This document shows positions 1-8,149 of a stretch of DNA of 10,185 bases, piece after piece (within the stretch, counting starts at the first letter, position 1; every line of letters begins with the position of its first letter). The DNA is from Isohypsibius dastychi. Its lineage: Eukaryota; Tardigrada; Eutardigrada; Parachela; Isohypsibiidae. The position numbers and the translations under genes are program-made. Location of the stretch: the NCBI GenBank assembly GCA_034696485.1, contig JAQIWT010001599.1:1-10185 (forward strand). The letters run 5' to 3'. Below the pieces are notes generated by a model that was not told where the DNA came from, ran no database searches, and was given only the letters and a program-made list of their open reading frames with translations.

Positions 1-982
1 AACGAGTCCACCATTAATTTCAAAGTTTCGAAGTCCATGTCAGCTATGCGGCAGAATCCTTCCCGTTTTTCAATCGTCTCATGGCTGAGCATATTCAAGA
101 ACACTTCCGAGACAGCGGCGATCTTGACTCGATGGACCTTTAATTCAAGATTGTCGGACGAAACCAGAACAAAATCCGTCAACATTTCCTGCTGGTAAAA
201 GTTTCGCAGGCTGGTTTGGTCCTAGAAAAGAAAACAAGATAGGTCCAACAGTGAATAACTAATATGTGGATTTGGAAAGTCTCAAAATGTTTGGTAAAAT
301 ATTTCCAGAACCACTTTCGGATTCCAAATATGTCTGGTACTGTACTTGTACTACCTGGACTGAACGAAATCAGCTTTCCATCAAACCAGATTACAAATAT
401 CTACTTGTATACGTTCAAAATGAAACTCGAAAGAACTCAACTAACCTCTCCTTTCATCAGAATAAACGGACTTGGGATGTCATTGGGGAACGCCTTGTTG
501 GACATCTTGTGACTCAGTGGTTCTCCATTCCAGCCAAGAACTCTTGCAAACAACCGGAGTTCTGAAGCCTTTTCTTTTCGATCGAAAAGTACGCGGAGAT
601 GTGATTCGGAAGATTCCAGTCGCGTTTCCGCCGGGAGTATGTCGGGATCGTTCTGGCAGTGTTTGATCATCTCCGGCATGGCAGCCAGTTCTTTCTTCAG
701 TTTCAATACCAATACCAAACGAATTGGATCAAAACTACAGCGGTCACCGGGCAGAAACCTGAGCTTCCAATAAGCATTTTCATGATCATGAGATGAGTTT
801 GGGGTAATCACGAACGTCCCATAATCCTTCGACTCACGTCCTCTAATCGAAATCTCCACATTCCTCTTTTCGAAGTCCCCAGTTCCAAGCTGACATTTGA
901 AAGTCTTGAATTCGATGATATCCCATTCCGCGGCCGTGAGGATGCAAGATGGAGGAGAATTCTGTGGTTTCGTGGAGGTCAT
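1..982 (-). CDS. BTB/POZ-domain protein, 5' part (runs off left edge)
   Basis: Two exons are visible on the minus strand: exon 1 is 982..446 (179 codons, ending ...LMKGE) and exon 2 is 221..1. They are joined in phase 0 by a 224-bp intron (donor GAG|GTTAGT, acceptor tttctag|GAC). Exon 2 reads DQTSLRNFYQQEMLTDFVLV and continues with ELKVHRVKIAAVSEVFLNML, the typical BTB opening: 'DF.l......l..HR..la..S.vF..mL'. BTB domains dimerise and often recruit cullin-3 ubiquitin ligase. The roughly 180 residues before it include YWKLRFLPGD, which loosely recalls the WxLxLYPxG stretch of MATH domains. A MATH-BTB (speckle-type POZ) architecture is therefore possible, but that half is weak. I chose the ATG at 982 (MTSTKPQNSPP); the frame stays open upstream to ATGs at 1042 and 1117, so the start is uncertain. 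The C-terminus lies outside the window. The gene is divergent from SGPP. Confidence 0.8.
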
Positions 983-1428
983 TGCGAACGTGCTGGAATG
1001 GTGAATCTTGCAGCCAAATTCGGAAAAAAGCACGATGAGCATAGCATAATTTTCCCACCCAGGTGCGGAATGTGCACAGCCAAACTGCCCATTGCCCATT
1101 GCCCAGCCAATCGGCACTCACGCCCACTCAAGTCAATCCTTGCATTGCAGTCGCAAATGGCCGTGGGTGAGGCTTACGAAGAGTTGGGTGAGTCCTACAG
1201 AACAACCCCTAACTTGCTGGCCAAATAGGGGGCGAACCCCAAGCAGCTCAGCCAATGTTGTGGTTATTTTGCATCTCTTTCATCCATGACCATGAATCGA
1301 CTGGATTATGAATTTAATGTCGGCCCGGTTAAGTTTTCCTTTTCTTTCTTCAGGAATTAGCTGAAATAATCGCATTCGTATCAGCGTGCAATTTATATCT
1401 CGTAAAGCTCTTTGTCCTGCACATCGGA
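983..1428. promoter_or_regulatory. Divergent intergenic region between BTB gene and SGPP
   Basis: This 446-bp spacer separates the two divergent start codons and must hold both promoters. I see three near-perfect copies of TTGCCCA at 1086-1105 and two CCAAT motifs at 1107-1111 and 1252-1256. No clear TATA box is visible. Just before SGPP there is a strong pyrimidine tract ending in AG (1334-1353, 'ttttctttcttcag'). It looks like a 3' splice site and could end a 5'-UTR intron or accept a trans-spliced leader. The frame from 1354 to the SGPP ATG is open but only 25 codons long, so it is not evidence of coding. Confidence 0.5.
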
Positions 1429-4017
1429 ATGGAATTGCTGAGGAAGGGACTGTTGTTTTTGAACGACCCGACTCTTGTTTATCGTTTCCAGAAATTCTGC
1501 GGATTAGAACGGATTCCGGCCTCGCCGCGCCATTCAGATGATGAATTCACCAAAGACGAAACTGAAAAGGGATTTTTGAAAGGAGAACGAGGCATAGATT
1601 CAATCTTCTCCGCTGTCGATCGCGATTCGCGTTTCATTTCGCAGGACGAGCTCGTTAAACGGCATATTCAGCGAATCAAAGAAAACCAGGACACGAAAAA
1701 TGATTCTGCTGATATCAAATACCAACGTGCTTCTGGAAATAAATTGACGAGAAGCAACGGAGTGACGGGGACGTCATCGGAAAGCATCCGGATCAGTTCA
1801 ACATTTTTGTATTATTTATTCCGCTTTGGATCCAGTTTGGGTTATGAAGCATTTTATGCGACATTTTTTCCGGTCTGGACATGGAACATTGATGGCGCTG
1901 TTTGTCGGTGAGATTTCGATCGAAATTCGGATGTTTGAGTAAATGGAAATTGTTTTCAGGCGCGTTGTTGTCATGTGGGTCCTGACAATGTAAGTCACGT
2001 TTTCTTCAGCCGGAAATATGGTTTGTGGGATTCCCTACATTTTTGGATGCTGTAGGTATATTGGACAAGTTTTGAAAGATATTCTGAGACTTCCAAGACC
2101 GTCTCCGAAAGTTGTTGTTCAGATGGAGCCGATGTATGTCAGCGAATACGGAATGCCCAGGCAAGCTCTTCATTTACTCTGAAATAACATTTTATTAGCT
2201 CTAGAATATTTGTTTTGTTTGCCGTGTTTTTAAGTGATTTAGGTAGGTTAAGCCGGTCTGTCATAGCTGATATTAGTTTCGATCATTTTTGTGATGAATT
2301 TTTCAGCTCTTAATATAAAATGATCTTGATATGTAGCCAGCCAGTTGCGGCTAGTACGTTCATAGTTTGAAATTGTTTGTAAATCAATTGTAATTGTTTG
2401 TAATTGTTTGTAGATCATAAAATTTCTCAGTTCATTCTTAGACACAGTTGATGTAGTCGCAAAAGTTTTTTGTTGGTTTTATGATCATTTTCTGTTATTC
2501 CGTATAGGTAACTCAGCTCGGAAAACATCTGCGGTTTTTCATTTTGTTTGTTTTTTTGTAGCACCCACGCTATGATCGGATTCGCCGTGCCGTTTGCCTT
2601 GCTGTATTTTAGCGCGCAGCGATATGAGGTGGGAATTCTCTTGTTTGAAACAGAGTTTAGGTTCTTGGAGACCATGATTTTCTAAAAATGGTTTTGTTGA
2701 GGTCAATTATGTCTGTTTTCAGTTTCCGTTCGCGTTTGGATTGATCATTTGTTCCATCTGGTGCATCCTTATCTGCTGCAGTCGCGTTTATCTGGGAATG
2801 CATAGTTTATTGGTAACTTCCGGTTTAAAAGAATGTTTGAAAATTTACTGTTTTTGAGAGTATTCGCTCGTCTCGTTCTCTTCTCTCTCATCTCTCATAA
2901 TATTGACAACATCTGTTTTATTTTTTTATTTGCGTATATTTGCCGGCTTTCTGATTCGAATTTGTCATTCTAGGATATAATCGGTGGACTCGTCCTTGTC
3001 ACCGTCCTCTTCGCCATTTTTCTTCCCTACGCCGACGCCATCGACAATTTCCAGCTCAGCTCTCCAATCGCCCCCATTGTCATCTTCATTGTCCATCTCA
3101 TTCCAGCTCTCTATTATCCTCAGACTCACTCCGAAGAAATCGCTGTCGGTCAGTGGGGTCCCACCTGGGCCGACACCGTCACAATCCTTTCCGCCGGATG
3201 TGGAATTTCGATTGGTGCTTGGCTGAACTTCCAAATGGGTTTGGCCACTGCGCCGGCGTTGACTGATAACGGACCGCTACTTCCGCCACCATATCCTGTT
3301 AAATGGCCTGGGATGCAGGAGTTGGTCAACTGCGTGTTGAGAGCAGTTGTTGGATTGGCATGTTTGGCGACGGTGAGAATTGCCGGAAAGACGATGGCGT
3401 ATTTGGCGGTGTGTCGGTATTTGGGAAAAGATCCGGCGGAAGTGAAGGGAAGGAATCTGGTGAAAGTGGAACTTCCGGTGAAATTCTTCACGTACATGGC
3501 CATTGGGATGTCAGGTGAGGTTTTACTCATTTTCAAGAAAATTGTATTTAGTTTCAGTCAGCTTTATTCTAGTGCATTTTGAAATAGCATCGGGTAACGG
3601 ATAACGATAGAAAATCGTTTCTCGAGTTTAAATTTCTCTAAAAGAATGTTCTTTGAGTTGGAACAACTAATTTTTTCGCGCTTTTTTTCTTTTAAAACAG
3701 GAGAAATAGTAAATTTTTTTCAGGGAAACAAAAACCCGGTTCCGAAGCTTCTTCCATGGATATCGGATATTTGAATTCTCTTGGTACCATTTCCTGTTCT
3801 GAATAAAACTTGATCTAAATTGGAATACAGTAGTTTAGGTTTAGAGTTGAAATTTATTTTGTCCAAATCGGCTGACGTCATCCATCTGTTGCTTTCTCAG
3901 GTTGTTGTGTTACTTCGGATGTTAATGAATATCATCTTCTTTTCAGCGACGTTTTTTATTCCGGCACTTTTTCGCGGACTGAATATTGCCAGGGACACCA
4001 TGTATACGGAGGTGTGA
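1429..4017 (+). CDS. SGPP1: Sphingosine-1-phosphate phosphatase (PAP2 family), complete, 7 exons
   Basis: Exons: 1429-1907, 1960-1989, 2056-2160, 2562-2628, 2723-2812, 2974-3514 and 3947-4017, giving 1383 nt and 460 aa (human SGPP1 is about 440). All seven join in frame. The three lipid phosphate phosphatase motifs are intact: K177-x6-R184P185 (KDILRLPRP), P204-S-T-H207 (PSTHAM) and S247R-x5-H254-x3-D258 (SRVYLGMHSLLD). H207 and H254 are the expected catalytic histidines. Residues 5-30 (LLRKGLLFLNDPTLVYRFQK) match the SGPP amino end, which supports the start at 1429. Several hydrophobic segments follow from about residue 140 to 455, as in a polytopic ER-membrane protein. The family dephosphorylates sphingosine-1-phosphate to sphingosine. 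Residues about 425-445 (KFFTYMAIGMS|ATFFIPALF) match the family's last membrane span and fix the final junction. SGPP1 versus SGPP2 is not resolved. Intron 3 uses a GC donor, and exon 2 is only 30 nt. Confidence 0.95.
2161..2561 (+). other. SGPP intron 3, GC-AG type
   Basis: The intron starts GCAAGC directly after CCCAG and ends tttttttgtag. Only this junction rebuilds the invariant PSTHAM motif (CCC AG|C ACC CAC GCT ATG). The donor context AG|GCAAG is the usual strong context for GC donors. The 401-bp intron also holds a short tandem array at 2371-2410, with three copies of an AATTGTTTGT-like decamer and one degenerate copy. Confidence 0.85.
3515..3946 (+). other. SGPP intron 6
   Basis: A 432-bp intron (TCAG|GTGAGG ... 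cttcttttcag|CGACG) interrupts codon 438 in phase 1. I see no gene, repeat family or RNA in it. The open frame crossing its 3' end is only a readthrough of the last exon. Confidence 0.8.
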
Positions 4018-4139
4018 TTGCGTGACATTCCAGTTCGGATCAAGTTGTTTTCCAACACAAATCTGTGGCGCTTCAAGATGTGATTAATTGTTATATTCGA
4101 GTTCTCCAATTCATGGCTGCTATCTTACATACAATCAAT

Positions 4140-4203
4140 TTTATTGATTAATTCGGCTTTTTTTCCTGCTTGGAAATGATTTCCAGTTGTTTGGTAATTT
4201 ATT
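4140..4203 (-). terminator. Candidate polyadenylation signals of NAGK copy A
   Basis: On the minus strand AATAAA occurs at 4203-4198 and again at 4145-4140, 230 and 288 bp past the NAGK copy A stop. Either would make the NAGK 3' end overlap the SGPP 3' UTR. The second lies in a 17-bp AT-rich inverted repeat (4133-4149, AATCAAT/ATTGATT). The convergent spacer 4018-4432 otherwise shows nothing recognisable. Confidence 0.35.
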
Positions 4204-4252
4204 ATTTAACTCTAGTTTTTGTTCGGCTTACGTCTGACTGCAGATTCAGTCA

Positions 4253-4258
4253 AATAAA
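4253..4258 (+). terminator. Candidate polyadenylation signal of SGPP
   Basis: The canonical hexamer AATAAA lies 236 bp past the SGPP stop, and no earlier plus-strand AATAAA was seen between 4018 and 4252. It would place the SGPP mRNA end near 4270-4285. Based on the hexamer only. Confidence 0.45.
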
Positions 4259-4432
4259 TATCTGAGCAACAAAATACATAATTTTCGAACCGAATTGGTG
4301 TCACCATCAAGAAACCGGAATATGCACAAGAAACACCGATAATTTAAGAATGTGAGAAGCAAGCATAACCGGGGAAACGGTGGAATGTGGCAAGGCAGAT
4401 TGTGAGCAACATTTAGTGTGGGTCGTTGAGAG

Positions 4433-7245
4433 CTATTTCGACTCGACATGGAAAAACTGTTCAACCAAAAGGGAATAATCTAGGGGAATATAATAACCGG
4501 CTTCCGCTGCTCCCAACGCAGCTGCACCGATTGACGAGGATTCCGTGACTTTCTGAAGAGAAAGTTCCGGTGGGTTTGGTCCCAAACCTTCCAGAAAACC
4601 TGGAAATATAATTTTTTAAACATATGGTAGAAGTGAAATCACTACGTATGCATTTCACCGGAAAAAAACGGAAAAAAACGATCGAAATCTAAAAACGTAT
4701 TAAAAATTTCTGGAACTTTATTCCTGACAACTGAAAAACCGATTTGTTTTCTGCTCAGGATTCACGTGTTGTGGATATTTTGGTTATTCTTTGGTTAAAA
4801 CTCAAGCGAGTTTATGTAAGGTTATACTTCACTAAATTCATGCGATTCCATAAACCTATTTAAGAAATGAACGTCTGATAAATGCACAATCAATTTCTTC
4901 CAGAAAGCGATTTTTCCTTGACGAGAAATTAGCATTCGACAAAAACATTACCAACCATCAATTAGTAGAGCCCAGCTGTTAAATACAGATCCAACGCAGA
5001 TAACCGGGATGCCACCGGGAAGATTTCTGAGTGCAGGGTCAACACTTGTGCAAATGGCGGAAACATGTTGAGCTAAGACTTTTCCGGCGTCAAAAAATAT
5101 CTGCTTTGCTAATGAATCACCGGAGTCGGCGAGGGCTGCGACAACTTTACCGAATCTGGCCACCTGCGCTTTCTCGAAAGACGAATAGAAATATCTGAGC
5201 AACTCGGAACGATGGTCCACTTCGAAATAACTGAAGATGGCTCGACGAATGGAGGTCAGATCTAGCGCGCTTGTTTTCAACCCGTCATCGTGGTCGAACA
5301 TGATTTTGACTGCACGTTGAGCGATCCCTGAAAAGAAAAACGGATTGTCGAAAAAAGTGGAAAATAATTTATTTAATTTAGGGTTGTTTGACTGGTTCCA
5401 TATCACTCGAACGGAAAAAGAAACGGATGTCACGACAGAGAAAGAAATTTATTCAGACCTATTTGGTAATCGAATTTGTATGAAGAAGAAAGACGTACCA
5501 GAAAAGACCTGCAAGATGGACACCATTGACTTAACACAGGGGCTGTCCGGCAAGATGGACACTTTTTTTCTCGTCGATTTGTTGAACTATCCTCGATTTT
5601 CACCATAAATATTGTAGAGCAACATGTTCTACTTGAGTGTTAATTTTTGTGGGCCGATTGAAAGTGAAACGGAGAAGCATGGAAAAGCACTTTTTTGAAT
5701 GCTCACAGAAACTCCATTTGACCCTCAGTCGGCCCAAAAAAATTAACACTCAAGTAGAACATGTTGCTCTACAATATTTATGGTGGAAATCGAGGTTTGT
5801 TCAACAAATCGACGAGAAAAAAGGTGTCCATCTTGCCGGACAGCCCCTGTGTTAAGTCTACGGTGTCCATCTTGCAGGTTTTTTCTGGTAGATTGCGGGC
5901 TCTCTTCCCATATCATGTTGTTAACTTAATTACCGTATGCATGTACACAGAATTTAAATGCTTGGAAATTAAAATGATCATGGAGAACTGTCTTCCTTCC
6001 AGTTCACATTTTTCATATTAGTGTTTTTGCATCAGCGGGGTAATAAAACGTAAAAATTCTTCCAAAAATATAACGCAACCATTTCCGCGGGATGCAGAGA
6101 GGACTGAATGAAACATGCACAAACGTGCATTGGGTGATAAGGATCTCCGCAGGCGAAACAACTCTGGCCCTTCGGTTTGAAAAATAATTAATTCGTTAAT
6201 TCGTAATTCATTAATGCAGAGAGGCCAACAATTGAGAACGATGATTCAAAACGTACAATTTTTCGGCAAGAGATCTCTTATGATGTTTCATAATTTCATA
6301 ATGTTTTCTTCCGTAACAACCAGCTTCATCACTTCAGTGACTTGATTTGTATTCAGCAGGACAGCGCACTATGACTCGCTAAAAGGCTCATAACAACACT
6401 ATATTATTATACGTAAACTGGCCGCAAGAAATTATTTAAATAACAGAGTTTAAAATGTTCCTCCATGTACAAACTACAAACTCTATATCCATGATCATAT
6501 ACAGCAGAATTCCAGAGTAAAAAAAAATTCAGTTAAAAGAAAACTGCTAAACGGTCTTTTTTGGACTCTCAGTGATGGCATTGAGCAGATTTCCGAAAAC
6601 CAAAAAATTCTATAAAGCGACTATATTTCATACCACTAAATGCCATTTTCTTTGAAATTACAGTTTCTGGATAACAATAAAATTAAACTTACAATATCCG
6701 GAACCCTCATCTCCCAACATATGTCCCCAACCGCCAACTCGCCTTATCGTTCCATCCCCATTCCGAAGGATACAATTCGACCCAGTTCCTATAACGAACA
6801 AAAATGTGAAATACAAAAAAATAGAAACCCAAAAGAAAAGATTATTCCAACCGGAAATGAGCACGATTCCCGCCATATCCGGTCTGGCCGTCGCCAGCGA
6901 TCCAATCGTATCATTTTCAATCAAAATCTTCTCCGCCAAATTAAACGACTCCTCCAACATTTTCACCCATTCGCGATTAGTTTTCTCATCATCCGCTCCA
7001 GACATACACAATCCGAGTGACCGAATTCGAACATTTTCCAAAATTCCCGCAGTTTCCCGGAGCTCACCAACCATCCCAGATATTATCTCACAGGATTTCC
7101 GCATTCCACAAACCCACTGATTCGTACAAGCTCCAACACATCGTGCGAGAATTTTTCCGGACTCGTCGAAAATAATTCCTTTGGACGACGAACCACCGCC
7201 TTCGATTCCAATGAAATAATTCCGCGCAGAATCGCCTTTATCCAT
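4433..7245 (-). CDS. NAGK: N-acetyl-D-glucosamine kinase, copy A, complete, 4 exons
   Basis: Exons on the minus strand: 7245..6852, 6788..6693, 5327..4956 and 4599..4433, giving 1029 nt and 342 aa (human NAGK is about 344). The enzyme is cytosolic and phosphorylates GlcNAc to GlcNAc-6-phosphate for UDP-GlcNAc salvage; it belongs to the BadF/BadG/BcrA/BcrD sugar-kinase/ATPase fold. Visible landmarks are the phosphate-1 loop FIGIEGGGSSSKG (11-23), TNQW (41-44), NDTIGSLATA (111-120) with D112 aligned to the catalytic Asp, LISGTGSNC (129-137), and GGWGHMLGDEGSGYW (150-164). The carboxyl end ESSSIGAAALGAAEAGYYIP matches the family's closing alanine/glycine helix. I chose the ATG at 7245 because the longer open frame begins at TTG. 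Intron 1 (63 bp) happens to be open in frame, so its retention would add 21 residues. Intron 2 (5328-6692) holds a MITE; intron 3 is 4600-4955. The exon 3/4 junction DG|FLEG uses donor GATG|GTTGG. Confidence 0.93.
4600..4955 (-). other. NAGK copy A intron 3
   Basis: A 356-bp AT-rich intron. It contains a short tandem CGGAAAAAAA repeat near 4659-4680. I see no gene, mobile element or RNA in it. Copy B's counterpart lies beyond the window, so presence/absence comparison is not possible here. Confidence 0.7.
5496..5890. mobile_element. 391-bp foldback MITE flanked by TA (Tc1/mariner-like target)
   Basis: Two inverted arms of exactly 163 bp each (5498-5660 and 5726-5888) surround a 65-bp loop. 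By hand alignment they differ at 9 of 163 positions (about 94% identical). The outer ends read CCAGAAAA...TTTTCTGG and are bordered by TA on both sides (5496-5497, 5889-5890), the target duplication typical of Tc1/mariner-superfamily elements. Each arm carries two copies of GCAAGATGGACAC about 40 bp apart, possible subterminal transposase-binding sites. There is no transposase, so the element is non-autonomous. It sits in NAGK copy A intron 2 and is absent from copy B's intron, so it probably inserted after the duplication. The two frames that look open across it are mirror translations of the arms. Confidence 0.88.
6092..6224. repeat. 11-bp direct repeats bracketing a copy-A-specific intron segment
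   Basis: ATGCAGAGAGG occurs at 6092-6102 and again at 6214-6224. The 111 bp between them include a small hairpin (atgcac/gtgcat around 6115-6132) and an AT-rich stretch with reiterated TTAATTCG-like units (about 6187-6213). The matching part of copy B's intron 2 lacks this segment. It could be an insertion with a target duplication or a slippage-derived block. Confidence 0.4.
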
Positions 7246-7290
7246 TTCCGGTTGTTTCAAAAATAAGAAAGGTAGTTATTTTGAAGTTGT

Positions 7291-7298
7291 CTGATTGG
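7291..7298 (-). promoter_or_regulatory. CCAAT box (CCAATCAG) upstream of NAGK-A
   Basis: CCAATCAG, the preferred core of NF-Y sites, lies about 46 bp before the NAGK-A ATG. It is kept at the matching place in copy B (8717-8724). Confidence 0.45.
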
Positions 7299-7407
7299 AG
7301 AATTACAGGCGACTGGATAACAGGCAAATAATCTAGATGATGAATATCGGCGACATGTGGCTTCCGTGTTTGTTGTGAGTGAGTTCTTTTCACCTCGTGT
7401 CAGTGCG

Positions 7408-7426
7408 CCACGTCATCGACGTCATC
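7408..7426 (-). promoter_or_regulatory. Paired TGACGT motif upstream of NAGK-A
   Basis: Read toward NAGK, the sequence is GATGACGTCGATGACGTGG: two TGACGT cores 9 bp apart, about 163 bp before the start codon. The same 19 bases occur at a matching place before copy B. TGACGTC resembles a CRE/ATF site and TGACGTGG resembles the unfolded-protein-response element bound by XBP1/ATF6 in animals. Binding here is inference from motif and conservation. Confidence 0.5.
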
Positions 7427-7774
7427 AGCGGAACGGTAAACGACAACAAACTTGACCTGGACTGAACTTGAACTCGGTGAGCCCTCACAGTGGCATTGTC
7501 GCCCTCACAGTGCAGCAGTTTTTGTACGGAACGGTGATTAAACTGACCTTCTGACTGCCAGCCGAAATCTACTTGTTGTGGATAAATCATTTTTAACAGC
7601 TCAGATTGTATTGATACGGCAAAGAAGCAATTTTAGTTTGGCTTTTCTTGCACACCCACGATTTCACAGTTTCTTGATGGCTGGAGTTTTTTATCCTAAA
7701 TTCGATTTTGCTGAAAACGTTACTTTGTACTTTCTTGAAAAAAGATTCGAGGGCTGTATTTTGATGCAGTATTC

Positions 7775-7934
7775 GTCTACGACCATACCACGTAGAATGC
7801 TCCCGATCCCGTTCGATCTCGGAAGATAAGCTACGTCGGGCCTGGTTAGTGCTTACAGAAGGAAGTGGTCTCGAATAAATGCACCTTTCTCTGTAGATGG
7901 GTGACCGCTTGGGAACACCGGGTGTTGTAGGCTT
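7775..7934 (+). pseudogene. 5S rRNA gene interrupted by a 40-bp insertion
   Basis: The segment matches the intact 5S at 8150-8269 almost base for base, from GTCTACGACCATACCACG to GTGTTGTAGGCTT. It is 160 nt instead of 120: forty extra bases lie after GGTTAGTGCTTA. The break falls in the internal promoter (box C, intact form GGTTAGTACTTAGATGGGT), where TFIIIA binds, so RNA polymerase III initiation and the rRNA fold should both be impaired. The closing stem GTCTAC/GTAGGC still pairs, and a T5 terminator follows at 7936-7940. A few substitutions elsewhere (TAGTGCTT for TAGTACTT) fit relaxed constraint. Confidence 0.88.
7854..7895. mobile_element. 38-bp TA-flanked mini-insertion inside the 5S gene
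   Basis: A 38-bp sequence (7856-7893) begins CAGAAGG and ends CCTTTCTCTG, giving short imperfect inverted ends. TA occurs on both sides (7854-7855, 7894-7895), while the intact 5S has a single TA at this point. This is the footprint of a Tc1/mariner-type insertion with TA duplication. The element is tiny; it may be an internally deleted relic of a longer one. Confidence 0.7.
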
Positions 7935-7940
7935 CTTTTT

Positions 7941-8143
7941 CGTCAAAATGTCACTTCGTTTTTTTTGTAGTGTAAGCGAATTCTGGAAGTACAATTTCAG
8001 TCCATGGATTTCATTTTAAGATTTTAAATGAAAAATTTGCGGGAGAAAGTTGGTTATTCTTCACGAAAGAAATTTGAAACGAGATGTGCTGTGAACAGAA
8101 TTTATTACCGCGAAAATTGTGCCTATACAACGGAAAAATATCG
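7941..8143. other. Centre of the inverted duplication
   Basis: About 200 bp separate the T tracts of the two convergent 5S copies. I see no inverted homology between its two halves, apart from a short near-palindrome at about 8009-8031 (TTCATTTTAA gat TTTAAATGAA). No gene or RNA is visible. Confidence 0.6.
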
Positions 8144-8148
8144 AAAAA
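8144..8148 (-). terminator. RNA polymerase III T-tract terminator of the intact 5S gene
   Basis: Five T residues on the transcribed minus strand follow one base after the 5S 3' end. The broken copy has the same tract at 7936-7940. Confidence 0.75.
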
Positions 8149-8149
8149 G

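Larger units (their letters stand above)
5328..6692 (-). other. NAGK copy A intron 2 (1365 bp)
   Basis: Both ends and an internal block of this intron can be aligned by eye to copy B intron 2. One block (about 6240-6400 here, about 9545-9705 in B) shares runs such as agagatctc and the neighbouring gaatcat. The first bases after the donor and the last 50 before the acceptor also match. Copy A is longer by 572 bp. The MITE at 5496-5890 accounts for 393 bp, and a segment between 11-bp direct repeats at 6092-6224 may account for about another 120. Open frames here are chance or MITE readthrough. Confidence 0.8.
7246..7774. promoter_or_regulatory. Arm A divergent spacer between NAGK-A and the broken 5S gene
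   Basis: This 529-bp region lies between the NAGK-A start and the 5S copy transcribed the other way. Most of it aligns to 8270-8769 in inverted orientation. The part nearest NAGK is best conserved; the part nearest the 5S has many changes. It contains a CTGATTGG inverted CCAAT box (7291-7298), the paired TGACGT motif (7408-7426), and a direct repeat of CCCTCACAGTG (about 7484-7512) not duplicated in arm B. No protein gene is supported. Confidence 0.65.

Noticed and set aside
1354-1428. Amino-terminal extension of SGPP upstream of 1429
   Set aside because: The 25-codon open stretch is expected by chance, has no ATG, and family alignment starts near residue 1 of the 1429 ATG.
2965-3536. Minus-strand open frames opposite SGPP exon 6
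   Set aside because: They are antisense shadows of a well-supported coding exon with no family match of their own.
4133-4149. AT-rich 17-bp inverted repeat as a transcription terminator
   Set aside because: Hairpin terminators are bacterial; in this eukaryotic context it is more likely chance AT-rich sequence near polyadenylation signals.
5345-5855. Open frames at 5345-5608 and 5637-5855 as small genes
   Set aside because: They translate the two arms of the MITE and intron sequence, with no recognisable domain.
6658-6692. Extension of the NAGK-A reading frame past exon 2 (KFNFIVIQKL) as a protein end
   Set aside because: It follows a clean GTAAGT donor, and the family sequence resumes at 5327 after a ttttcag acceptor.
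7941-8143. A spliced-leader RNA gene linked to 5S, as in some nematodes
   Set aside because: I found no leader with a GGTAAGT-like donor followed by an Sm site near either 5S copy.
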